Assembly (NCBI GenBank): GCA_934555865.1
Contig: CAKTFI010000070.1
Location: forward strand, 1-5,179
Direction: 5' to 3'
From: an uncultured Christensenellaceae bacterium
GTDB taxonomy: Bacteria > Bacillota > Clostridia > Christensenellales > Christensenellaceae
Length of the DNA stretch: 5,179 bases
Position numbers and translations under genes: made by a program. This document shows, piece after piece, positions 1 through 5,179 of the stretch; position 1 is the first letter of the stretch, and each line of letters starts with the position of its first letter. The notes beneath the pieces were generated by a model. It ran no database searches. It had not been told where the DNA came from and worked only from the letters and a program-made list of their open reading frames with translations.

Positions 1-102
1 CGCCACGACATAGATACGATCCGCGATCGCCGCCGCCCGCACGAGGATGTCCATATGCCCGTTGGTGACCGGGTCAAAGCTCCCGGGAAAAACGAGGATC
101 AT
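1..102 (-). CDS. coaD: Phosphopantetheine adenylyltransferase, N-terminal 34 residues (partial)
   Basis: CoaD transfers AMP from ATP to 4'-phosphopantetheine, giving dephospho-CoA, the penultimate step of coenzyme A synthesis in the cytoplasm. Only the first 34 codons lie in the window; the frame is still open at the left edge. The translation begins [19 protein letters not shown], which is the family signature. The GSFDP segment (residues 7-11) and the TNGH segment (13-16) form the nucleotidyltransferase nucleotide-binding motif, with H16 as the expected catalytic histidine. The ATG overlaps the rsmD stop codon in an ATGA arrangement, and a purine-rich GGGGTGGAG lies just upstream, so the two genes are probably translationally coupled. 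The rsmD-coaD pair is a common neighbourhood in Firmicutes. Identity is secure despite the truncation, because the signature is nearly invariant. Confidence 0.95.
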   Translation of the reverse strand, partial: MILVFPGSFDPVTNGHMDILVRAAAIADRIYVVA

Positions 103-638
103 CGCTCCACCCCGCCGATATAGCTGACAAAGGTCTTGCCATAGCGCTTTTGCTTCAGGACCTTTTCCCCCTCCAGCGAAAGCTGCCCGTCGTGTTCCAC
201 GATGAGGAGCCCCTCCGCTGCCAGCAGGCCGCGCGCATGGATGCCCGCGATCGCCGCCGCATACAGGTCCGACCGATACGGCGGGTCCAAAAAGATGAAG
301 TCAAACGGCGCATGAAGCCGCGCCAGTGCCCGCGCATAGTCCATTGGCAGCACCTCGGCCCGCTCCGCAAGCCCGGTATATGCCAGGTTTGCCTGTATGG
401 CCCGCACCGCCTCCCGGGAGGCGTCGACCAGCACCGCCTGTGCTGCGCCGCGGGAAAGCGCCTCGATGCCCAAAGCGCCGCTGCCGGCAAACAGGTCCAG
501 CACCCGGCTGCCCTCCAGCTCAAACTGGATTGACCCGAAGATCGCTTCCTTCACCTTATCCGCCGTGGGGCGCGTCGTCTCCCACCCCGCCGGGGCCTGA
601 AGGCTCTTGCCCTTTGCACTTCCTGCAATCACACGCAT
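99..638 (-). CDS. rsmD: 16S rRNA (guanine(966)-N2)-methyltransferase RsmD
   Basis: RsmD uses S-adenosylmethionine to methylate N2 of G966 in 16S rRNA of the small ribosomal subunit. The 179-residue product has the normal family length and all the expected motifs. [10 protein letters not shown] at the N-terminus and [12 protein letters not shown] (residues 23-34) are RsmD signatures. DLFAGSG (48-54), followed by [10 protein letters not shown], is the SAM-binding motif I, and DPPY (118-121) is the N-methyltransferase catalytic motif IV. The ATG start has a strong AAGGAG site 7 nt upstream (646-651). It follows the cyclo-ligase gene after 33 nt, and its TGA overlaps the coaD ATG by 4 nt, supporting cotranscription. 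No key residue appears to be missing. Confidence 0.95.
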   Translation of the reverse strand: MRVIAGSAKGKSLQAPAGWETTRPTADKVKEAIFGSIQFELEGSRVLDLFAGSGALGIEALSRGAAQAVLVDASREAVRAIQANLAYTGLAERAEVLPMDYARALARLHAPFDFIFLDPPYRSDLYAAAIAGIHARGLLAAEGLLIVEHDGQLSLEGEKVLKQKRYGKTFVSYIGGVER

Positions 639-671
639 GCAGTATCTCCTTCCTATTCTAGTGGAAAACGG

Positions 672-1241
672 TTATCTTGTAAAGAATAATTGCCGCGTTT
701 CCCCAAAAATCGCGTCCATCCGGCGGTCGTGCGGCTCCGTGGGCAGGGAGGCCCACCATTGCCAGTCCGCACACAGCCCCACTGCCCGGCAGGCGTGCCC
801 CGCCAGCCAGCGGTCATAATACCCGCCGCCATAGCCCAGGCGCTGCCCGTCCTCGGAAAAGGCGAGTCCCGGCAGGATCGCCAGCTCTGCCCCCTGCGCC
901 CGCGGCATGTCCACCGGCTCCGGGATCCCCCACCGATTGGGCCGCATCGGGCAGCCGGGGGCCCAGCGTACCGCCTGCATGTCCGCCTCCTGCACACGGG
1001 GGACGCTCACGGCGATGCCCTGCGCCGCCATCCATTGGAGCAGGCGGTGTGTTTCCACCTCCTCCGCGTAGGATACATAGCAGAACACGCTTTGCACCGA
1101 CCGGCGCATGAGCCATTCCCGCACGCCCGCCTCGATGCGGCGCGAAGCCGCCTCCCGTTCCGCGCCGGAGATCCTCCTGCGGATGCGCAGCATTTCCCGG
1201 CGCAGGCGCGCTTTCTCCGCCGCCGCGTCAGGCGTGCACAT
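672..1241 (-). CDS. 5-formyltetrahydrofolate cyclo-ligase (methenyl-THF synthetase)
   Basis: This enzyme uses ATP to convert 5-formyltetrahydrofolate to 5,10-methenyltetrahydrofolate, returning a stored or inhibitory folate to the one-carbon pool. The product is 189 residues, normal for the family. Visible signatures, numbered from the ATG at 1241, are a basic N-terminal helix (about 9-35), YVSYAEEVET (55-64), which matches the family Y-S-x-x-x-E-V-x-T element, and LGYGGGYYDR (135-144), the hallmark glycine- and tyrosine-rich loop. A PTEPHDRRMD segment follows near the C-terminus. The start is uncertain: an in-frame GTG at 1256 would add five residues. Neither start has a convincing Shine-Dalgarno site, and both lie inside the 3' end of alr, so translation is probably coupled to alr. 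I prefer the ATG. The family is named fau, ygfA or yqgN in different species, so no symbol is assigned. Confidence 0.93.
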   Translation of the reverse strand: MCTPDAAAEKARLRREMLRIRRRISGAEREAASRRIEAGVREWLMRRSVQSVFCYVSYAEEVETHRLLQWMAAQGIAVSVPRVQEADMQAVRWAPGCPMRPNRWGIPEPVDMPRAQGAELAILPGLAFSEDGQRLGYGGGYYDRWLAGHACRAVGLCADWQWWASLPTEPHDRRMDAIFGETRQLFFTR

Positions 1242-2328
1242 ACACCCGCGGGACACGCGCCGAAAGCCCGGTCAATATCTCATAGCTGATCGTATCGGCA
1301 TAACCGGCAAGCGTCTCCGCCGTCACCTGCCGCCCCAGCAGCGTGACCTCGTCCCCCGCCCGGGCGTCCGTGTCCGTCGCGAGAAACATGCATTGGTCCA
1401 TACAGACGCGCCCCACGGCGGGGAGTAGCCGCCCCTTCCACTCCGCCGCGGCCTTGTTGGAAAACGCCCGTCGGTATCCGTCGGCATAGCCGATCGCCAC
1501 CGTCGCGATGCGTTCCGGCTTATGCGCCGTAAACTGCCGCCCGTAGCTCACGCTTTCCCCGGGCGCGATCTCCTTCACATAGGTGATATGGCTCACCAGG
1601 CGCAGCGCGGGCTGCAGATCCAGCGCCGCGGCGTCCACCTCGCCGGACGGTGCATAGCCGTACATGGCGATGCCCATGCGGCAAAGGTCCAGATGCGCCT
1701 CGGCGAGCCCGATGATCGCCGCGCTGTTGGACGCGTGACAGATCGGGGCAAACCCCGCCTGCCGGATCGCCGTCACCGCACGTAAAAAGCGTTCCAATTG
1801 CAGGCGGCTAAAGGAAAGGTCGGCCTCGTCCGCCGTCGCAAAGTGTGTAAACACGCCCTCCAGTCGCACCCAACGGCTCTCGCGCAGGCGATCCAGCAAA
1901 ACGGCCAACTCCTCCATCGTCTTGAGACCGATGCGGTTCATCCCGGTATCGATCTTCAAGTGGATATTCGCCGGCATCTGAAGCGCTCGGCAGGTCTCCT
2001 CCAGGCGAGCCAGCTGCGCCGGTGTGTACAGGCAAAGCGAGACGCCCGCGCGCACCAGCGCTTCCTCCGCCTCCGGCTCCTGCGCCGCAGAGAGCAGCAG
2101 GATGTGCCCCGGGCAGACTTCCCGCAGCGTCACCGCTTCGTCCGCCGTCGCCACGGCAAACCAGTCCACCCCTTCCCGCATCGCCCGGCGGGCCACCGCC
2201 TGCATGCCGTGCCCATAGGCGTCCGCCTTGACTACCGCCATCACCGGCGTGCCCGCCGCCCGCCGCAGCGCACGGATATTGTGCGCAATACAATCCAAAT
2301 CGACTTCCGCATAGGTCTTTCGCAACAT
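1228..2328 (-). CDS. alr: Alanine racemase
   Basis: Alr is a cytoplasmic PLP enzyme that interconverts L- and D-alanine, supplying D-alanine for peptidoglycan. The product is 366 residues, typical of the family. The PLP lysine is K34 within AVVKADAYGHG (31-41). HLKIDTGMNRIG (123-134) carries the conserved lysine (K125) that is carbamylated in some homologues, and the arginine R132 near the cofactor. R217 in CRMGIAMYG is the expected pyridine-nitrogen partner. Y262 in SYGRQF is the expected second catalytic base, and IGYADGY (279-285) and RVCMDQCM (307-314) complete the C-terminal beta-domain signatures. The ATG at 2328 is chosen because MLRKTYAEVDLD matches the usual N-terminus and AAGAGG sits 8 nt upstream; longer in-frame starts are not supported. 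It follows the acetyltransferase after 42 nt and overlaps the cyclo-ligase start. All catalytic residues are present, so it should be active. Confidence 0.97.
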   Translation of the reverse strand: MLRKTYAEVDLDCIAHNIRALRRAAGTPVMAVVKADAYGHGMQAVARRAMREGVDWFAVATADEAVTLREVCPGHILLLSAAQEPEAEEALVRAGVSLCLYTPAQLARLEETCRALQMPANIHLKIDTGMNRIGLKTMEELAVLLDRLRESRWVRLEGVFTHFATADEADLSFSRLQLERFLRAVTAIRQAGFAPICHASNSAAIIGLAEAHLDLCRMGIAMYGYAPSGEVDAAALDLQPALRLVSHITYVKEIAPGESVSYGRQFTAHKPERIATVAIGYADGYRRAFSNKAAAEWKGRLLPAVGRVCMDQCMFLATDTDARAGDEVTLLGRQVTAETLAGYADTISYEILTGLSARVPRVYVHA

Positions 2329-2370
2329 GGAACTATCCTCTTTTCCGCTCCTTCGCGATCTGATTTCCAA
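2329..2370 (-). promoter_or_regulatory. Short intergenic spacer with the alr ribosome-binding site
   Basis: This 42-nt gap between the acetyltransferase stop and alr holds AAGAGG (2337-2342), 8 nt from the alr ATG. A second purine run, AAGGAG, lies about 19 nt from the ATG, too far to serve that start. No terminator hairpin or convincing promoter is visible, so readthrough from the upstream gene is expected. Confidence 0.6.
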
Positions 2371-3387
2371 TTAGTATTCCTCAAAAATGCCCACCGGCTG
2401 TCCCGCCTGCCCGAGCAGCAGCGCCGCCGCCTGCCCCGGCGTCTTCTCCGCCGACGGTTCGCCCGGCAAGCGCCAATTCCCGTCGTTTTGCGGGATCAGC
2501 TGGTCCCGCACCGGCGTCCCTACCGGCGGTTCCGCCTGCTCAAAAAAGCGGCGCATATCCAGCACGCGCAACATGGCGTCCGTCATCTCTCCGGTAAAGC
2601 GCTTATATCGCAGCAGCGGCGCGCCCAGGTGCGAAAGCGCCGGGGCAAAGTCCTCCGGCCGTAGGGGGGCGCAGCACAAAAGCTCTTCGGCATAGAGCGC
2701 CCCCGCGCCGCCGTCATAGGCCAGAAAGTATCCGTCGACCACCCCCGCCGCATCGCGGTGGACGCACAGCACGCCCGCGCTCAAGTCCAGCAGCTCCGCA
2801 TAACGCAGGTGAAAATCCGCCTCTGTCCTCTGCAGAAAGACGGCCTTCCCCGCGATATATCGCCGGTAACAGGCCGCAACCGCTTCCCGCACCGCGGCCG
2901 GAATGTCCGCTTCGCGCGCATAGAAGGAAAACGCCTGCACGGCCTGCTCGTCCGCGCGGGCCGAGATCTCCCCCTCTGCCCGCCGGGAGGCCGCGGCAAA
3001 GCCCAGGCGTTCATAGAACGCGGGGATAAAGGTCTTGAGCGCCGCCAAGGGCACCCCTTCCTCCGCCAATTGCCGCAGGCAGGTGCCGAGCACCCGGGTG
3101 GAATATCCCAGGCCCTGCGCGGCCTTGCGCGTCGCCACCCCGCGCAGCAGTCCCACGGGCACCGCGCCGCCCGGAAACTGCATTTCCCGGCGGGAAACGC
3201 CTGCCATGCTCCAGAGCATTTTTCCGGAAAACAGCCCCCAATATTGATCCTGCGCATAGGCCTCGCGGAAATAGAAATCGGCAAAGCCGTCCGCGTCCTC
3301 CGGGAATGCCTCCAGCCAGAGCGCTTTGGCTTGCGCCGCATCTGCCGGTTGCAGGATGCGCAGCTGCACATTCTCCTGCGCGCTCAA
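2371..3387 (-). CDS. GNAT-family N-acetyltransferase, Eis-like with SCP2-type C-terminus
   Basis: This is a predicted acetyl-CoA-dependent N-acetyltransferase whose substrate cannot be read from sequence. It is 338 residues from a TTG start. The N-terminal GNAT fold shows LRGVAT (81-86), followed by a Q-x-x-G-x-S loop (91-96) that fits the acetyl-CoA pyrophosphate-binding motif A, and FYERLGF (124-130), a typical late GNAT element. A second GNAT-like region and a C-terminal segment with MLRVLDMRRF (272-281) and VRDQLIPQNDGNWRL (about 293-307) resemble the sterol-carrier-like tail of Eis-type enzymes, though the protein is shorter than the roughly 400 residues of Eis. The TTG is chosen because GGGAGG (3396-3401) lies 8 nt upstream and the codon overlaps the miaB TGA. 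A GTG at 3369 is the alternative, with poorer spacing. Family placement is fairly sure; function is unknown. Confidence 0.82.
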   Translation of the reverse strand: MSAQENVQLRILQPADAAQAKALWLEAFPEDADGFADFYFREAYAQDQYWGLFSGKMLWSMAGVSRREMQFPGGAVPVGLLRGVATRKAAQGLGYSTRVLGTCLRQLAEEGVPLAALKTFIPAFYERLGFAAASRRAEGEISARADEQAVQAFSFYAREADIPAAVREAVAACYRRYIAGKAVFLQRTEADFHLRYAELLDLSAGVLCVHRDAAGVVDGYFLAYDGGAGALYAEELLCCAPLRPEDFAPALSHLGAPLLRYKRFTGEMTDAMLRVLDMRRFFEQAEPPVGTPVRDQLIPQNDGNWRLPGEPSAEKTPGQAAALLLGQAGQPVGIFEEY

Positions 3388-4718
3388 GGGAGCATCCTCC
3401 CGAGCAGCGTCGTCCGCTTGGCCTCGACGATCTCCGCCCGCACCATCTGCCCGATCTCTGCCTGTGCGCCGGGGAGGTTGACCATCTTCCCGCCGTCCGT
3501 GCGCCCGCAGAGCGCCTGCGCATCCTTGGTGCTGCGCCCCTCGAGGAGCACCGTCTCCACCTTGCCGACATTGCACAGGTTGCTTTCATAGGTCATCGCG
3601 TTTTGCAGCTCCACCAGGCGGACGATGCGCTGCTGCTTGACTTCCTCCGGGACCTGATCCGGCATCGCCGCAGCGCGCGTCCCCCGGCGCGGGGAATACA
3701 CAAAGGTAAACGCCGCGTCATAGTGCACCTCGCGCACCAACTCGAGCGTGTCGGCGAAGTCTGCCTCGGTCTCTCCCGGGAAGCCTACCATAATATCCGA
3801 CGAAAGGGAGATGCCCGGGACTGCCCGGCGGACATCCTCCACCAACCGCAGATACTGTTCGCGCGTATACCGGCGGTTCATCGCCGTAAGCACACGATCT
3901 GACCCGGCCTGTACCGGCAGATGCAGCTGCTTACAGATATTGTCGTGCTTCGCCATCTGTTCCAGCATCTCCATTGAGGCGTCCTTCGGATGCGAGGTCA
4001 TAAAGCGGATGCGCGGGATGCCCGTGCGCGCGACGGCGTCCAGCAGCTTTGCGAAATCCGCCCCTTCGAGCCCTTTGCCATAGGAATTGACATTCTGTCC
4101 CAGCAGCATGACCTCCCGGTAGCCCTGCGCCAGCAGCGCTTCCACCTCGCGCACGACGGAATCCATCGGCCGGCTGTGTTCCCGTCCGCGCACATAGGGC
4201 ACGATGCAGTAGGTGCAGAAATTGTCGCACCCCTGCATGATGTTGACGGACGCCAGAGGCGGCGGCGTGCGCAGCATGGCCACTTCCTCCTCCGCCGCGC
4301 CGTCGGGATCAATGTGCAGGCTCCGGTGCCGTTCCACCAGCACCTCGCGCAGCATCTGCGGCAAAAACTGCATGTTCGTCGTCCCGAAGATCAAGTCGAC
4401 AAACGGAAACATTTCCGCCAAACGCTCGGCCGCGCCCGGCTGCTGCATCATACATCCGCACACCCCGACCATGCGCCGCGGGTCTTGCTGCTTCCACTGC
4501 TTTAGCTTGCCCACATTGCCGAACAGCTTGTTTTCCGCATTCTCCCGCACGCAGCAGGTGTTGAATAGGACAAGGTCCGCCTCCTCCTTCTGCTGCGCCG
4601 GTGCGAACCCGAGACCGGAAAGAATGCCCGCGATCTTCTCGGAATCGTGGCTGTTCATCTGACAGCCATAGGTTTCAATATAAAAAGTAAACCCCAGCGG
4701 GGCGATGTATGCTTGCAT
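3384..4718 (-). CDS. miaB: tRNA-2-methylthio-N6-dimethylallyladenosine synthase MiaB
   Basis: MiaB is a radical-SAM methylthiotransferase that adds the 2-methylthio group to i6A37 in tRNAs reading UNN codons, which helps reading-frame maintenance. The product is 444 residues, normal length. The N-terminal UPF0004 domain has three cluster cysteines: C19 in ETYGCQMNSHDSE, C55 in NTCCVRENAE and C89 in VCGCMMQ. The radical-SAM motif C-x3-C-x2-C is at C164, C168 and C171 (GCDNFCTYCIVPYVRGRE). A TRAM RNA-binding domain occupies about residues 375-444. GCQMN and NTC-VRENAE favour MiaB over its relatives MtaB and RimO. The ATG at 4718 fits the family N-terminus and has GGAG 5 nt upstream. An in-frame GTG at 4754 lacks an RBS. 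It is the first gene of the leftward operon, and its stop overlaps the next start. The miaA gene, which supplies the substrate modification, is not in the window. Confidence 0.96.
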   Translation of the reverse strand: MQAYIAPLGFTFYIETYGCQMNSHDSEKIAGILSGLGFAPAQQKEEADLVLFNTCCVRENAENKLFGNVGKLKQWKQQDPRRMVGVCGCMMQQPGAAERLAEMFPFVDLIFGTTNMQFLPQMLREVLVERHRSLHIDPDGAAEEEVAMLRTPPPLASVNIMQGCDNFCTYCIVPYVRGREHSRPMDSVVREVEALLAQGYREVMLLGQNVNSYGKGLEGADFAKLLDAVARTGIPRIRFMTSHPKDASMEMLEQMAKHDNICKQLHLPVQAGSDRVLTAMNRRYTREQYLRLVEDVRRAVPGISLSSDIMVGFPGETEADFADTLELVREVHYDAAFTFVYSPRRGTRAAAMPDQVPEEVKQQRIVRLVELQNAMTYESNLCNVGKVETVLLEGRSTKDAQALCGRTDGGKMVNLPGAQAEIGQMVRAEIVEAKRTTLLGRMLP

Positions 4719-4722
4719 AAAG

Positions 4723-4758
4723 ACTCCGTTCCGGAGTGCTCGATTCCGAACCACTCCG
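4723..4758 (-). promoter_or_regulatory. miaB 5' leader with two mutually exclusive hairpins over the RBS
   Basis: Read on the minus strand, the leader carries three related segments in order: CGGAGTG (4758-4752), CACTCCG (4738-4732) and CGGAGT (4728-4723). The middle segment can pair fully with the first one (7 bp, 13-nt loop). Alternatively it can pair with the third one (6 bp, GAA loop). The third segment contains GGAG, the miaB ribosome-binding site, 5 nt before the ATG. One fold therefore sequesters the RBS and the other exposes it. The pairing is seen directly; a regulatory role is inferred. Confidence 0.5.
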
Positions 4759-4774
4759 CATTTTTGCTGCCTCT

Positions 4775-4803
4775 ATTATATCGAAGTTGCCCCGGCCGTT
4801 CAA
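4775..4803 (-). promoter_or_regulatory. Sigma-A-type promoter for the miaB operon
   Basis: On the minus strand, TTGAAC (4803-4798) is separated by exactly 17 bp from a perfect TATAAT (4780-4775). The predicted transcript would start near 4768, giving a leader of about 50 nt that just includes the whole switch-like hairpin region. No other plausible promoter is seen upstream of miaB. Confidence 0.7.
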
Positions 4804-4822
4804 CCGCGCCAAAAACATTTTT

Positions 4823-4841
4823 CACTTTTTTCAAAAAGGTG
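4823..4841. promoter_or_regulatory. A/T-tract near-palindrome upstream of the tRNA promoter (UP-like element)
   Basis: A T-run followed by an A-run, flanked by CAC and GTG, forms an imperfect palindrome immediately before the -35 box of the rightward promoter. A/T tracts at this position often act as UP elements bound by the RNA polymerase alpha subunit. An operator is also possible. The placement is seen; the function is inferred. Confidence 0.4.
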
Positions 4842-4870
4842 TTGACAAAGAAGTTCGGTTCGTGTATATT
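4842..4870 (+). promoter_or_regulatory. Sigma-A-type promoter for the tRNA cluster
   Basis: A perfect TTGACA -35 box (4842-4847), a 17-bp spacer and a TATATT -10 box (4865-4870, 5 of 6 consensus) face the tRNA genes. Transcription would start near 4877, leaving a leader of about 25 nt before tRNA-Pro. Near-consensus boxes with an A/T-rich upstream tract fit a strong stable-RNA promoter. Confidence 0.8.
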
Positions 4871-4901
4871 TATATGCGTCGCCTCGTGTACGAGATTTCT
4901 T

Positions 4902-4979
4902 CGGGGTGTGGCGCAGTCCGGTTAGCGTACGTGCTTTGGGAGCATGGGGCCGGAGGTTCGAATCCTCTCACCCCGACCA
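4902..4979 (+). tRNA. tRNA-Pro (anticodon UGG)
   Basis: A complete 78-nt cloverleaf including an encoded CCA. The acceptor stem CGGGGTG (4902-4908) pairs with CACCCCG (4969-4975), with discriminator A. The anticodon stem CGTGC/GCATG, with one G-U pair, encloses the loop TTTGGGA, giving anticodon TGG. The T loop is TTCGAAT; its GGAGG/CCTCT stem has one G-U pair, as does the D stem. Position 37 is G, as expected for proline tRNAs methylated by TrmD. It is the first gene of the rightward cluster. Confidence 0.97.
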
Positions 4980-5004
4980 CTTTCTCGGTACTACACAATT
5001 TGCT

Positions 5005-5079
5005 GGCTCCTTGGTCAAGCGGTTAAGACACCGCCCTCTCACGGCGGTTACAGGAGTTCGAATCTCCTAGGAGTCACCA
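5005..5079 (+). tRNA. tRNA-Glu (anticodon CUC)
   Basis: A complete 75-nt cloverleaf with an encoded CCA. The acceptor stem GGCTCCT pairs with AGGAGTC with one G-U pair; the D stem is GTC/GAC. The anticodon stem CCGCC/GGCGG is perfect, with loop CTCTCAC giving anticodon CTC. The T arm is AGGAG-TTCGAAT-CTCCT. This isoacceptor reads GAG and would supplement a UUC species presumably encoded elsewhere, which suits a GC-rich genome. It lies 25 nt after tRNA-Pro and is probably cotranscribed with it. Confidence 0.96.
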
Positions 5080-5103
5080 CTTTTTTTGCACTACTTGGAA
5101 CGA

Positions 5104-5179
5104 GGGCCTTTAGCTCAGTTGGTCAGAGCGGTCGGCTCATAACCGATTGGTCCGCGGTTCGAGTCCGTGAAGGCCCACC
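5104..5179 (+). tRNA. tRNA with CAU anticodon, probably tRNA-Ile2 (lysidine type); last base outside window
   Basis: The cloverleaf is complete except for the final A of CCA, which falls just past the right edge. The acceptor stem GGGCCTT pairs perfectly with AAGGCCC. The D stem is GCTC/GAGC, the anticodon loop CTCATAA gives anticodon CAT, and the T arm is CGCGG-TTCGAGT-CCGTG. A CAU anticodon can mean initiator Met, elongator Met or Ile2, whose C34 is converted to lysidine by TilS. The acceptor stem starts with a G-C pair, which argues against the initiator. C4-G69 and C5-G68 and the overall sequence resemble Ile2 tRNAs more than elongator Met, but this is judged from memory of such tRNAs. 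Confidence 0.9.

Noticed and set aside
2329..2370. Upstream in-frame start for alr adding 14 residues
   Set aside because: The extension begins at a TTG with no suitable RBS, while the ATG at 2328 has AAGAGG at good spacing and gives the family-typical N-terminus.
3388..3576. N-terminal extension of the acetyltransferase frame into miaB
   Set aside because: The extra residues lie entirely within miaB, are low-complexity Arg/Gly/Ala, and precede the conserved GNAT start; the TTG at 3387 has its own strong RBS.
1798..3591. Long open frames on the plus strand opposite alr and the acetyltransferase (1798-2664 and 2758-3591)
   Set aside because: They are antisense to genes with clear family motifs, their translations are rich in Arg, Pro and His with no recognisable domain, and GC-rich codon use commonly opens such frames.
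5080..5090. T-run after tRNA-Glu as a rho-independent terminator
   Set aside because: No GC-rich hairpin directly precedes it apart from the tRNA itself, the T arm ends 12 nt away, and another tRNA follows within 24 nt.
4902..5179. tRNA genes as an integration site for a mobile element
   Set aside because: No integrase, direct repeat of a tRNA 3' end or foreign-looking sequence is visible in the window.
4902..5179. The adjacent tRNAs as MiaB substrates explaining the gene arrangement
   Set aside because: MiaB acts on tRNAs reading UNN codons with A36 and A37; the Pro(UGG), Glu(CUC) and CAU tRNAs do not meet this requirement.

Overview
The window is a GC-rich stretch of bacterial chromosome holding ordinary housekeeping genes. 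It most resembles a high-GC member of the Clostridia (Firmicutes): all three tRNA genes carry an encoded CCA end (the third is cut off before its last A), Shine-Dalgarno sites are strong, and the alr, rsmD and coaD products look Firmicutes-like. The assignment below class level is inference. No mobile element, CRISPR array or phage gene is visible.

Layout. Positions 1-4718 are a tightly packed leftward (minus-strand) gene block. In transcription order it reads miaB (tRNA methylthiolase), an Eis-like GNAT acetyltransferase, alr (alanine racemase), a 5-formyltetrahydrofolate cyclo-ligase, rsmD (16S rRNA m2G966 methyltransferase) and the first 34 codons of coaD, which runs off the left edge. Gaps are 42 nt or less and three junctions overlap, so this is very probably one operon. 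Positions 4719-4901 are a divergent control region with a consensus-like sigma-A promoter facing each way. Positions 4902-5179 are a rightward tRNA cluster: tRNA-Pro(UGG), tRNA-Glu(CUC) and a CAU-anticodon tRNA that is more likely tRNA-Ile2 than elongator tRNA-Met.

How the genes fit together. miaB and rsmD modify RNAs of the translation apparatus, the cyclo-ligase feeds the folate pool, coaD makes a coenzyme A precursor and alr supplies D-alanine for the cell wall. The operon therefore has a growth-linked theme rather than being a single pathway. The acetyltransferase is the only member without an obvious role.

The most interesting signal is the short miaB leader. It can form either of two mutually exclusive hairpins, one of which hides the miaB ribosome-binding site. 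This layout resembles a small translational switch, but no ligand or trigger can be read from the sequence. The rest of the window looks conventional.
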